43,106 nucleotides of DNA, from positions 1-43,106 of the forward strand of contig JAMPII010000016.1 of the NCBI GenBank assembly GCA_023662835.1, written 5' to 3'. How positions within the stretch are numbered: the stretch's first letter is position 1; every line of letters starts with the position of its first letter. Origin of the DNA: Muribaculaceae bacterium (GTDB lineage Bacteria > Bacteroidota > Bacteroidia > Bacteroidales > Muribaculaceae). Under the pieces are notes generated by a model, which was given only the letters and a program-made list of their open reading frames with translations, did no database searches and was not told the DNA's origin. The translations under genes were made by a program, and so were the position numbers. Positions 1-7,214 of this stretch are shown in pieces.

Positions 1-230
1 GAGAATTCCCAGGCGTTGATATTGCCGGAAACGTCGAGCGTCCATTTTGGCGCCAGTCGTACCTCTACACCTGCATTGGCTGTCATGAGAGCGGCATCAT
101 ATAGAAGGTTGGTTTTTACGGCAGCATCCTGTGCATGGCCGTATGCAAAACCGACGGTTATAAGTAATGAAACCGCAAGTGCCCGAATCGAAGTAAGAGT
201 TGAGCAGATATGTTCCGTGGTATGTTTCAT
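1..230 (-). CDS. DUF3575 family protein, N-terminal part
   Basis: The gene runs off the left edge; 76 residues are visible from the ATG at 230-228. A hydrophobic signal segment (about residues 13-34, ending near GHAQ) suggests export. After it come AVKTNLLYDA, then GVEVRLAPKWTLDVSGN and AWEF, the opening pattern of DUF3575 proteins, which are small outer-membrane-barrel-like proteins of Bacteroidales. From family knowledge, DUF3575 genes often sit at the front of FimA/Mfa-type fimbrial operons next to DUF3868 genes; that part would lie outside this window. The start codon is 32 nt after the stop of the HTH-repeat gene, so the two are probably cotranscribed. The molecular role is not known. 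Confidence 0.75.
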   Translation of the reverse strand, partial: MKHTTEHICSTLTSIRALAVSLLITVGFAYGHAQDAAVKTNLLYDAALMTANAGVEVRLAPKWTLDVSGNINAWEF

Positions 231-262
231 AATTACTTTTTCTTGTTCTGTTGTAATCAGAT

Positions 263-1642
263 TTATTGAATCTTTGCCATTCGTTCCTTTTCAACAATCA
301 AACGATGGCTTTCGCGTTGCTTGGGGCAATTCCTCGTGACGAATCCGCATATGCTGTTGTAGACAAATCCGTAGCGTTGCGCTATACTTTTTAATGACTC
401 GGAAGTAGTAGCGTACTCGTGGATGGCCTGAGCGTATTTTTCGGCCGACGAGCGTTTAACCCGTTTGCCATTGTCGTCACGTGTCATACCTTGTTGGGCA
501 GCAAGTTGAGGTTCATGAGTCTTCAGATAGGCTCTGAATACCTCAGGATTAAGGCCGAATTCGGCTGCGACCTCCGCCACATGACGAGGATTATTTTTTA
601 GGCTGGCTATCGCGGGCGCATATTTTGCCGCAGTTGATTTGAGAAACTGTTTGGTTCCCTGCAAATCAGGTTCGGTTTCTCCGTCCCATTCGTAGCCACG
701 GCGTATAAGTTTTTCACCTCGATGCCATTGGTACAGATATCCTTTGAATCCGGCAGCCGGAACGCCCGTTTTTTCAATAATCTCGTCGATAGTTAGCGAG
801 CTATTACGATATAAGTCCAACGCGGGAGCATATAAAGCGACGGTTTCGGATTTGGGGCCATATAAGTTGCCATTGCCGGCCAGTTTTCCCGGTTTACGCA
901 CGCCGACATTCTTGCGCGCCGCTTTTCGCCGTGCTGACTTCGAGGCTATGATATCCTTGTGGTAGAACCGCAAATACTGGCAAAAACCGCTTTTGGAAAC
1001 ATTACACATATCGGCCACTTCGGGCATAGTCATGTCCGTATCGCGATACATTGTAAGCGCTTCGGCATATACCTCAGCGCAAGAAGTTCTGGGGCCTCGA
1101 TGAGTGTTGTCGGCAATGCCAAGACGTCGGCGCAACTTTTCGCGATTGGGAATAATGTCGGGATAATGCACACGAAGTTGCGAGGCAAGTGCCGGTCCGC
1201 CAAGGTTGAACAGCCGGGCTATCTGCGACACATTATATTCTATATAGGCAATGTCGCCGCAAGCTTCTATTGCCTCTTTATATTTAATATGTGTCGTTTG
1301 CGACTGGCCTTTCGGCGGTTTCACCTTCAGCGTGCGCAAATTATTATCATTAATGTCAAGGCCATAGCGGGCAAAAAGTAATTGTCTGTGATGCTTACCA
1401 ATGTGGGCACTCAGTCCGGCGGCGGTGACGCCACATTTTTCAGCAACACTGCGGATAGTTAAGTTGGTAGCAGCATACATAGCCACAGCCTCGGCATACT
1501 TACACTCGGCTGCCTGCCGACGCATAGCTAACGGCAAACGGTTGAAGTCGATTGGGGCACTTCCCCCCTTATATTCCTTATTTACTGCTACGTTCATTAC
1601 ACTTTGAATGACCCTCTTAATCCTAAAGACATGCCATCGCAT
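263..1642 (-). CDS. Protein of six HTH-like repeats, probable regulator
   Basis: I do not recognise a named family. The 459-residue protein consists of six related units starting near residues 47, 119, 189, 267, 338 and 400, spaced about 60-80 residues. Each follows the pattern KYAxA, then xxY, an LT or MT turn, a VAxxxGV helix-turn-helix core and GFxxYLxxxH. The pattern resembles homeodomain/resolvase-type HTH units joined by basic linkers (for example RRKAARK, KPPKGQ). Such arrays usually bind DNA, so a transcription factor is the simplest reading, but this is inference. No signal peptide or membrane segment is seen. The start could be 1642 or the ATG at 1597 (MNVAVNKEY); an in-frame TAA at 1648-1646 rules out a longer form. 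It probably heads an operon with the DUF3575 gene. Confidence 0.7.
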   Translation of the reverse strand: MRWHVFRIKRVIQSVMNVAVNKEYKGGSAPIDFNRLPLAMRRQAAECKYAEAVAMYAATNLTIRSVAEKCGVTAAGLSAHIGKHHRQLLFARYGLDINDNNLRTLKVKPPKGQSQTTHIKYKEAIEACGDIAYIEYNVSQIARLFNLGGPALASQLRVHYPDIIPNREKLRRRLGIADNTHRGPRTSCAEVYAEALTMYRDTDMTMPEVADMCNVSKSGFCQYLRFYHKDIIASKSARRKAARKNVGVRKPGKLAGNGNLYGPKSETVALYAPALDLYRNSSLTIDEIIEKTGVPAAGFKGYLYQWHRGEKLIRRGYEWDGETEPDLQGTKQFLKSTAAKYAPAIASLKNNPRHVAEVAAEFGLNPEVFRAYLKTHEPQLAAQQGMTRDDNGKRVKRSSAEKYAQAIHEYATTSESLKSIAQRYGFVYNSICGFVTRNCPKQRESHRLIVEKERMAKIQ

Positions 1643-1678
1643 CTTTTACAGCAATAACCGCCTGTGTGCCAAGCAATT

Positions 1679-1689
1679 GGGGGGGGGGG
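1679..1689. repeat. 11-bp homopolymeric G (C) tract
   Basis: Eleven consecutive G residues on the plus strand, read as C11 in the predicted 5' leader of the HTH-repeat gene, about 37 nt before its ATG. The run is flanked by AATTGGGG (1675-1682) and CCCCAATT (1695-1702), so the transcript can fold with the C run as the 3' arm. It is outside any reading frame that reaches the start codon. Tracts of this length are typical slipped-strand hot spots; actual variation is not shown here. Confidence 0.85.
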
Positions 1690-1758
1690 TATTTCCCCAA
1701 TTACCCTTATCTCATTATCTTTTGCAACCTATGTTTTCCAGTTCATGCATTTAAGGAA

Positions 1759-1779
1759 CTCTTAATAAGAGTTACCTAA
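1759..1779. repeat. Palindromic direct repeat, copy 1
   Basis: CTCTTAATAAGAG followed by TTACCTAA. The wider element 1757-1773 (AACTCTTA A TAAGAGTT) is a perfect 17-nt palindrome about the central A. It lies just downstream of the predicted transcription start of the HTH-repeat gene, a typical place for a repressor operator. Copy 2 at 1945-1965 matches at 20 of 21 positions. Confidence 0.7.
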
Positions 1780-1788
1780 TTTTCCGTG

Positions 1789-1820
1789 CAAAGTTAACCA
1801 ATGCGCTCTATTCGACCAAA
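1789..1820 (-). promoter_or_regulatory. Promoter of HTH-repeat gene
   Basis: On the minus strand, TTTG (1820-1817), 20 nt, then TAACTTTG (1796-1789), an exact match to the Bacteroidota primary-sigma consensus. The predicted start, near 1782, gives a leader of about 140 nt that carries palindrome copy 1 and the C11 run. Confidence 0.65.
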
Positions 1821-1944
1821 TTTAGAGAGTTAAAAATTGGGAAGAAAAATGGAATTACCTGAAGAATCCGGGAATTGTTTAGTGAATCGACAGCAAAACC
1901 TTTTATACAACGCTTATTTACAACGATTTATTGCGCGTCCAAAT

Positions 1945-1965
1945 CTCTTATTAAGAGTTACCTAA
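1945..1965. repeat. Palindromic direct repeat, copy 2
   Basis: CTCTTATTAAGAG followed by TTACCTAA, 186 bp from copy 1 and in the same orientation. The only difference is the central base of the palindrome. Conservation of both the palindrome and the attached TTACCTAA suggests a protein site rather than a terminator. No T run follows. Confidence 0.7.
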
Positions 1966-2139
1966 ATTATTTAAGCAAAGAAGATTCGGTCAGAAAATCG
2001 TGATTGAGAATAACTTTATATAAATACGTGTCTAATTTAGGGGGAGGGTAGAAAGCGGCAAAGCATTGATGATATGCCCGGAATTGTTTAAATACGATTT
2101 TTTAACAGCGCGCTAGTGATGTGTTCAAAGAAAAATAGG

Positions 2140-2147
2140 TAATTTTG
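2140..2147 (+). promoter_or_regulatory. -7 box before sigma-54 activator gene
   Basis: TAATTTTG matches TAnnTTTG and lies 32 nt before the ATG at 2179. No TTTG is found at the expected -33 position, so the promoter may be weak or activator-dependent. Confidence 0.4.
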
Positions 2148-2178
2148 TAGTACGATACGAAGAACTACAGGCGCTAAT

Positions 2179-3393
2179 ATGAGCATAATCGATATTGAAC
2201 AGCAAGTTATTGATGCAAAAAATAGGTTTGGTATAATAGGCAACGCTCCAGCGTTGCTAGAGGCTGTGCAGCGCGCATTGCGAGTTGCTCCTATCGACTT
2301 GTCGGTGCTGATCACCGGTGAGAGCGGTACGGGAAAGGAGTTTTTTCCGCAGATTATCCACACCAACGGTTCGCGTAAACACGCCAAATACATTGCCGTT
2401 AACTGCGGTGCTATTCCAGAAGGGACTATCGACTCGGAACTATTCGGTCACGAAAAGGGAGCGTTTACCGGCGCTGTAGCCTCTCGCAAAGGCTATTTTG
2501 AGGAAGCCGACGGAGGTACGATTTTTCTAGACGAAGTTGCCGAATTACCATTGACAACACAAGCACGCCTGCTGCGTGTGCTAGAGAGCGGCGAGTTTCT
2601 GAAAGTTGGTTCTTCAACGGTGCAACGCACCAACATCCGCGTTGTTGCCGCCACTAATGTAAACATGCAAAAAGCTGTGGCAGAGGGCCGTTTCAGAGAG
2701 GATCTTTATTACCGACTGTCGACTGTGCAGATAAATGTGCCGCCACTGCGCGAGCGTGGCAACGACATAATGACACTTGCCCGCCGTTTCGCGCTGGGAT
2801 TCTCGGAACGCTACCGTACGCCGCAAATATCGTTTAACGAATCAGTGACGGAGATGCTGCTCCACTACCGCTGGCCGGGGAACGTGCGCCAGCTTAAGAA
2901 CATAATTGAACAAGTAGCCTTGTTTGAAGCAGGCAACGAGATTTCTTCTCGCGCACTGCGCTCCTACTTACCTGATGCCACCACGACCTTCATGCCCAGC
3001 ACAGTGGACAAGAACGGCTCGCACTCCTACGATTCGGAACGCGAGCTGCTGTTCAACATGATTTTCCGTATGCGCAACGAAATCGACCAGCTCCGCCGCA
3101 CAATCGACAATTTCGACACGCCACCGATCGAAGAACCGGAGCCACAGCCGAACGACCCACCCCACTCGCTTGTGATGTACCAGCCTCATTCGCAAAGCTT
3201 GTTCAAAACCGACATAGACACAACATCGCCCGTAGCGATTAATGCCGGCCACCGCACTTTGGAGGATACCGAAAAGGAGACAATACGACAGTCGCTCGAG
3301 CGCAACGAAGGGCGTCGCAAGGCAACCGCCCGCGAACTCAACATATCCGAACGTACCCTTTACCGCAAAATAAAAGAATATGGGCTTGAATAA
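2179..3393 (+). CDS. Sigma-54-dependent Fis-family transcriptional activator
   Basis: An AAA+ activator of RNA polymerase with sigma-54. The order is a very short N-terminus (about 15 residues), Walker A GESGTGKE (47-54), the sigma-54 contact loop GAFTGA (94-99), Walker B GGTIFLDE (112-119), an arginine-finger region RFREDLYYRL (171-180), a Pro/Glu-rich linker, and a C-terminal Fis-type helix-turn-helix (about 358-404). There is no receiver, GAF or PAS domain, so activity is probably set by expression level or a partner rather than by phosphorylation. It is the first gene of the envelope cluster, with lptE beginning at its end. Targets cannot be read from the window, and I saw no clear -24/-12 promoter nearby. 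Confidence 0.92.
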   Translation: MSIIDIEQQVIDAKNRFGIIGNAPALLEAVQRALRVAPIDLSVLITGESGTGKEFFPQIIHTNGSRKHAKYIAVNCGAIPEGTIDSELFGHEKGAFTGAVASRKGYFEEADGGTIFLDEVAELPLTTQARLLRVLESGEFLKVGSSTVQRTNIRVVAATNVNMQKAVAEGRFREDLYYRLSTVQINVPPLRERGNDIMTLARRFALGFSERYRTPQISFNESVTEMLLHYRWPGNVRQLKNIIEQVALFEAGNEISSRALRSYLPDATTTFMPSTVDKNGSHSYDSERELLFNMIFRMRNEIDQLRRTIDNFDTPPIEEPEPQPNDPPHSLVMYQPHSQSLFKTDIDTTSPVAINAGHRTLEDTEKETIRQSLERNEGRRKATARELNISERTLYRKIKEYGLE

Positions 3394-3397
3394 CAGG

Positions 3398-3925
3398 ATG
3401 ATAAATATGAGCCATCGAATTATAGCGTTAGTGATAGCCGGCATACTCGTTCCGCTGATAAACTGCTGTCATGTAAGCTACAAGCTCAACGGGTCGGCTC
3501 TCGACTATACAATTTATAAAAACATATACGTAGGTCAATTCCCTATACGCGCTGCGTTGGTGTATCCTCCGCTGCAACAAACATTTGAAAATGCGCTACT
3601 CGACTATATTGCCCGCAACACCCGTCTGCAGGTGAGCGAAAACATGAACAGCGACCTTGTTCTTGAAGGCGAAATCACCGGTTACAATCTAACGCCACAG
3701 GCCGTTACGGAAAATGCGCTAGCCTCGCAAACGCGCTTAACGATATCTGTAAGGGTGAAATATACCGACTCTAAAAACGACAAAAACAGCATTGACCAAA
3801 CATTTTCGGCCTATAAAGATTTCGACTCGAACGAGATGCTCACCGACGTTCAGGACGACCTATGCGACCAGATTACCGAACAGCTCGTCGACCTTATTTT
3901 CAACGCAACTCTTGGCAACTGGTAA
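3398..3925 (+). CDS. lptE: LptE-family LPS-assembly lipoprotein
   Basis: 175 residues. The N-terminus has a signal anchor and a lipobox (LINC, cysteine at residue 23), so it is a lipoprotein. The following region (YKLNGSALDY, then IYVGQFP, LVLEGEITGYNLTP and a C-terminal region with alternating sheet and helix) fits the Bacteroidota LptE family, which acts with LptD to place LPS in the outer membrane. The start at 3398 (MINMSH) gives a normal signal peptide; ATGs at 3380 and 3407 are alternatives. The gene follows the activator by a few bases and its TAA shares one base with the next ATG (TAATG), which indicates translational coupling. Confidence 0.8.
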   Translation: MINMSHRIIALVIAGILVPLINCCHVSYKLNGSALDYTIYKNIYVGQFPIRAALVYPPLQQTFENALLDYIARNTRLQVSENMNSDLVLEGEITGYNLTPQAVTENALASQTRLTISVRVKYTDSKNDKNSIDQTFSAYKDFDSNEMLTDVQDDLCDQITEQLVDLIFNATLGNW

Positions 3926-4698
3926 TGGACAATCTGCTAGAAACACTGAAACAATTGCTCAGCGACCCACAAATGCAGGTCGATGCCTCATGGACCGATG
4001 CCATGATGAGCAACTACTCTTACATGCCGTTGCCGGCTATGCTCGAACTACAGCGTAACAGCGATTCGCTCACTGACAGGCGGCGTGCAACATTATCGCA
4101 GCACATAGCCCTAACGGCTTCGTCGCCACTCCCCCTTCATCGAATCGTTCACGCCGATACACCCCTTAAGCCCGATTTCTACCCGGAACCAGAGCGCCCC
4201 GCAACTCCCGACACAGAACAGGCCATAGACAAATTCATTTCAAACTACTGCACATCGCAGCAAAACGAGGAGGAGATTCTGGAACGCATGATTTTCAACC
4301 CTGCGCCCGACTATTCACAGTTGCTCGCCGAGGAAGAGGAACGCTCGGTACCCGAACCAGAACAATCGGCTGGAAACGATCAGGACTCACTCATAAATGC
4401 CTTCATCCTCAAGAGCCGCCGTCAGGGTCATTTTCCCTCGTCGACCGACAAAGATCCAAAGCCTGAAGAAAGTCAGCCCACTCCGGCCGAAGAGCCCAAG
4501 CCCCATTCCGACGAATCACTGCTGAGCGAATCGCTGGCAAAAATTTACATAAAACAGCGCCGTTACAAGCGAGCTTATGAAATTATAAGCAACATAAGTT
4601 TGAAATATCCGGAAAAAAGTGTTTACTTTGCAGACCAATTACGTTTCTTACAGAAACTTATCATAAATCAGCAATATAATCAGATTAAAAACAACTAA
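3925..4698 (+). CDS. Unknown protein between lptE and secG, single TPR-like C-terminus
   Basis: 257 residues, starting at the ATG that overlaps the lptE stop. The N-terminal part begins MDNLLETLKQLL and is helical. The middle (about residues 90-205) is acidic and rich in Pro, Glu and Gln and is probably disordered. The C-terminus (LAKIYIKQRRYKRAYEIISNI and after) looks like one tetratricopeptide unit. There is no signal peptide, so it is likely cytoplasmic. From memory, similar genes lie between LptE and SecG in other Bacteroidales, which hints at an envelope role, but no function is known to me. Confidence 0.75.
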   Translation: MDNLLETLKQLLSDPQMQVDASWTDAMMSNYSYMPLPAMLELQRNSDSLTDRRRATLSQHIALTASSPLPLHRIVHADTPLKPDFYPEPERPATPDTEQAIDKFISNYCTSQQNEEEILERMIFNPAPDYSQLLAEEEERSVPEPEQSAGNDQDSLINAFILKSRRQGHFPSSTDKDPKPEESQPTPAEEPKPHSDESLLSESLAKIYIKQRRYKRAYEIISNISLKYPEKSVYFADQLRFLQKLIINQQYNQIKNN

Positions 4699-4709
4699 AT
4701 AATAGTACA

Positions 4710-5075
4710 ATGTATATACTCGTTATCACACTCACGGTTATCGCATCGCTGCTGATGATTGGCGTAGTTCTGATTCAAAAATCAAAGGGTGGAGGTCTTT
4801 CTTCGCAGTTCGGTGGTGCAAACCAAGTTATGGGTGTTCGCCGCACAAATTCTTTCATTGAAAAAACCACATGGTATTTGGCTGCAGCAATCGGGATTCT
4901 GGCAATTGTCAGCGTATTTGTGTCGCCCAGCAAGATTATCACACGCGCATCACGCGTAGCTCCCCAGGCAACAGAACAGACAGTACCCGCCGACTTTAAC
5001 ACAGCTACCGAAACGGCAGCGCCCGTTGAACTTCCTGTCGAAACTCCGGCAGCATCTCCCTCCGAGGGAGAATAA
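4710..5075 (+). CDS. secG: Preprotein translocase subunit SecG
   Basis: 121 residues with the SecG layout: a membrane segment at about residues 2-22, the cytoplasmic loop KSKGGGLSSQFGGANQVMG, a second membrane segment at about 55-72 and a variable Ala/Pro/Glu/Thr-rich tail. SecG stimulates SecYE/SecA-driven protein export across the inner membrane. The 11-nt gap to the preceding gene indicates cotranscription. The tail is longer than in E. coli SecG but usual for Bacteroidales. Confidence 0.93.
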   Translation: MYILVITLTVIASLLMIGVVLIQKSKGGGLSSQFGGANQVMGVRRTNSFIEKTTWYLAAAIGILAIVSVFVSPSKIITRASRVAPQATEQTVPADFNTATETAAPVELPVETPAASPSEGE

Positions 5076-5151
5076 TCAGCGTGAGATTAAACAACATATC
5101 ATGCCCGTGGTCGCTGGAAAGTTGCCATGGGCATTAACTGCATAGATAACA

Positions 5152-5616
5152 ATGCTGTTGTGGATTGCGATAGGCACCGTTGAAACATGTGTGCTGGTGT
5201 TTATTGTTGCTGCCGCGGTGCTTGCGCTGGCAATGAGGCCCACCAACATAAGCCCTGTAGAGACAGTTTTCGCCAAGGGCACGCTCGAGCTAGAAGAGCA
5301 TTCTTGCCAACCGATGCTTAATATCTGCGTACTAAGCGATTTCAGCGTTATGATAGTGCGCCATGGCATGAGTTCATCGATACAGACGGCCGCGCTGGCC
5401 ATTACGATAAAGAACAACACCATCGCAATCGAAGAACGCATAACACAGTCGGCAACAACATTCAGTTCGTTGTGTCGCGCAACTTTCCTAATTACAAGTC
5501 TCAAGCCGCGACAACGCATGCATGTCCACTACAATTCGTCGGCCGAAAACCGTCATTGTGCTTTCACACTCTTAACCGAGCCCGGATTTTCAACCAACTG
5601 TCAATTGCAATATTAA
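5152..5616 (+). CDS. Small membrane-anchored protein of unknown function
   Basis: 154 residues that I do not recognise. One N-terminal membrane segment (about residues 3-28, hydrophobic and Ala/Val-rich) is followed by a region of alternating short beta strands (TLELEE, LNICVLSDFSVMIV, AALAITIKN, ATFLITSLK), suggesting a small sheet domain on the outer face. Four or more cysteines lie in that part. It ends 11 nt before the next gene, which supports this strand over the competing antisense frame at 5076-5519. It may be conserved in this cluster, but that was not tested. Confidence 0.6.
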   Translation: MLLWIAIGTVETCVLVFIVAAAVLALAMRPTNISPVETVFAKGTLELEEHSCQPMLNICVLSDFSVMIVRHGMSSSIQTAALAITIKNNTIAIEERITQSATTFSSLCRATFLITSLKPRQRMHVHYNSSAENRHCAFTLLTEPGFSTNCQLQY

Positions 5617-5627
5617 CGACAACAGAT

Positions 5628-5930
5628 ATGAAAAAACAACTGAAGAGTTTTACATCGTGGTGTCGCCGGTACATATCGGTGACGTTTCTGGTTGTTATGG
5701 CGTTTGTGCTTTTCGTGCTGTTTTTCAACGAGAATTCAGTTATGCACTCGTTTGAATTGAACGAACAAATCACGGAACTTGAACTTGAGATTCAAGACAA
5801 TGAGGATACACTTCAGTATTATCAGCGTCTTAACAGCGCGCTTAATACCGATGCTGAAACCCTCGAACGAATTGTACGCGAGAACTACCATATGCAACGC
5901 CCTAACGAAGACGTTTATATTGTTGAGTGA
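5628..5930 (+). CDS. Septum formation initiator family protein (FtsB/DivIC-like)
   Basis: 100 residues: a short basic cytoplasmic start (MKKQLKSFTSWCRRY), one membrane segment (about 17-36), then a coiled coil (ELNEQITELELEIQDNEDTL) and the family-typical end with ERIVRENYHMQRPNEDVYIV. This is the DivIC/FtsB architecture of a divisome protein that bridges FtsL and FtsQ. The ATG at 5628 is chosen because the upstream in-frame extension has no family-like sequence. It is cotranscribed with its neighbours. Confidence 0.88.
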   Translation: MKKQLKSFTSWCRRYISVTFLVVMAFVLFVLFFNENSVMHSFELNEQITELELEIQDNEDTLQYYQRLNSALNTDAETLERIVRENYHMQRPNEDVYIVE

Positions 5931-5961
5931 CCTTGTAAAAGTTGTATATAACCAAACTCTT

Positions 5962-6339
5962 ATGAAAGAAGAATCGAAAACAACGAGCCGCAGCCTCTGG
6001 CAATGGGCCATCGACGGCGGTTTGTTTCTTATTGCCATTGGCATACTACTCCCCCTTTTGAAAATAGATATAACAACATTCCGATGGGTTTACACTGCCG
6101 GAGCTGTGCTTACCCTTGTCGGCCGAATACTTACCCCATACCGGGGGAGCTATCTTCGGGTTAAACGTCTTCACCGAATACAAACATGGAGCGGCATTTT
6201 TTTCTGTGTAGGTGCTTTTTTCATGTTTTACCCCTCGGCCGGAGCGTCGGATTGGCTAGCCTTCACCCTTGCGGGAGCCGCAATAGTAATCTACACCTCG
6301 ATAATGATTCCTCTGACACAGCGCAAAGAAAACTCATAG
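5962..6339 (+). CDS. Small four-helix membrane protein
   Basis: 125 residues with about four hydrophobic segments (near residues 15-35, 39-56, 72-92 and 96-114), separated by short loops including the basic RGSYLRVKRLHRIQ. No catalytic motif is seen. Similar small proteins follow divIC in other Bacteroidales, so it may be tied to division or the envelope, but that is inference. The ATG at 5962 (MKEESK) is preferred over farther in-frame starts, which overlap the divIC-like gene. Confidence 0.75.
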   Translation: MKEESKTTSRSLWQWAIDGGLFLIAIGILLPLLKIDITTFRWVYTAGAVLTLVGRILTPYRGSYLRVKRLHRIQTWSGIFFCVGAFFMFYPSAGASDWLAFTLAGAAIVIYTSIMIPLTQRKENS

Positions 6340-6428
6340 CCACGGCGTCTAAACGACATCTTAACATTTTTTGTTAGAAAATGCGCTATTTTGAGCAAAT
6401 CGGAGGGCGGTAATTCATCGGGAATTGC

Positions 6429-6436
6429 TAATTTTG
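6429..6436 (+). promoter_or_regulatory. -7 box at the coaX start
   Basis: TAATTTTG matches TAnnTTTG and ends 7 nt before the coaX ATG at 6444. If used, the transcript would be leaderless or nearly so. No TTTG is seen at -33. Confidence 0.35.
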
Positions 6437-6443
6437 CACCCAA

Positions 6444-7214
6444 ATGGCTTATAATCTGATTATCGACCAAGGAAATTCGCGTGCAAAAGTCGCAGTGTTT
6501 CAGCAGCGGGAAATGGTTGAACAATTCTATTTCAATCAACTCACCGCCGTCGACGTTACGGCTATAGCCCGGCGCTATCCGCTCACTGCCGCCATATACT
6601 GCTCTGTTGCAAACTATGGAGAAGAAATCATGGTGGCTCTGCGGAAAATTGCCACTCGGGTTTACGAGCTAACATCCATGCTCCCCTTGCCTATAAGCGT
6701 TGGCTACGCCACGCCTGCCTCGCTCGGACGCGATCGTATGGCAGCAGCAGCAGGAGCCGTCGCCATATTCCCCGGGAGGAAAGTGCTGGTCGTTGATGCC
6801 GGAACAGCGGTAACCTACGATATGATTACGGCCGAAGGCCATTTCATTGGAGGCAGTATAGCCCCTGGGCTGTGGATGCGGGCTCGAGCGTTGAACACGA
6901 TGACAAAACGTCTTCCCGAAGTTGAAGCAGAAACAAACCCCGATAATCTACCCATGTGGGCCGATTCCACAATACAGGCTATACGCAACGGCGTTATGCG
7001 CGGGGTCGCTTCCGAGATCATCTACCACGCCGAAATGGCTGGTCCCGATACGATAACCATACTTACCGGCGGCGATGCCCACGTATTGAGCCGGATAATC
7101 GATCCTAATGCCGAACTACCTTTAGGTCCGAAACTGAAAACAGAATTCATTGTCGACCCCGACATCGTTACAAAAGGATTAAACAGCATACTACTATATA
7201 ATGAACCTGACTAA
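6444..7214 (+). CDS. coaX: Type III pantothenate kinase
   Basis: 256 residues. It phosphorylates pantothenate with ATP, the first step of coenzyme A synthesis. The ASKHA-fold motifs are present: DQGNSRAKV (8-16), GRDRMAAAAGAV (95-106), VVDAGTAVTYD (116-126) and GGSIAPGLWMR (136-146). This is the CoaX type, unrelated to CoaA. Length is normal. Its last 14 nt overlap the next gene. Confidence 0.93.
   Translation: MAYNLIIDQGNSRAKVAVFQQREMVEQFYFNQLTAVDVTAIARRYPLTAAIYCSVANYGEEIMVALRKIATRVYELTSMLPLPISVGYATPASLGRDRMAAAAGAVAIFPGRKVLVVDAGTAVTYDMITAEGHFIGGSIAPGLWMRARALNTMTKRLPEVEAETNPDNLPMWADSTIQAIRNGVMRGVASEIIYHAEMAGPDTITILTGGDAHVLSRIIDPNAELPLGPKLKTEFIVDPDIVTKGLNSILLYNEPD

Larger units (their letters stand above)
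1643..2178. other. Long regulatory intergenic region
   Basis: This 536-bp gap lies between the divergent HTH-repeat and sigma-54 activator genes and contains no convincing coding sequence. It holds a full Bacteroidota-type promoter on the minus strand, an 11-base G run, two near-identical 21-nt palindromic repeats and a -7-like box before the sigma-54 gene. A short similar string, (C/G)GGAATTGTTTA, occurs near 1869-1881 and 2078-2090. Minus-strand uORFs in the leader are at most 11 codons long. Confidence 0.7.

Noticed and set aside
959..1381. 140-codon plus-strand frame inside the HTH-repeat gene
   Set aside because: It is antisense to the repeat-bearing frame and shows no motif.
263..1700. 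Coding phase variation of the HTH-repeat gene by the G11 run
   Set aside because: An in-frame TAA at 1648-1646 separates the run from the start codon, and no upstream ATG frame passes through the run.
1866..2090. Repeated GGAATTGTTTA strings as a regulatory motif
   Set aside because: Only two imperfect short copies in AT-rich sequence; this could be chance.
5076..5519. Antisense 147-codon frame opposite the small membrane protein gene
   Set aside because: The plus-strand frame has a membrane anchor, ends 11 nt before the divIC-like gene and follows operon direction.
5472..5627. Longer N-terminus for the DivIC-like protein
   Set aside because: The extension overlaps the preceding gene and has no family-like sequence; ATG 5628 gives the normal length.
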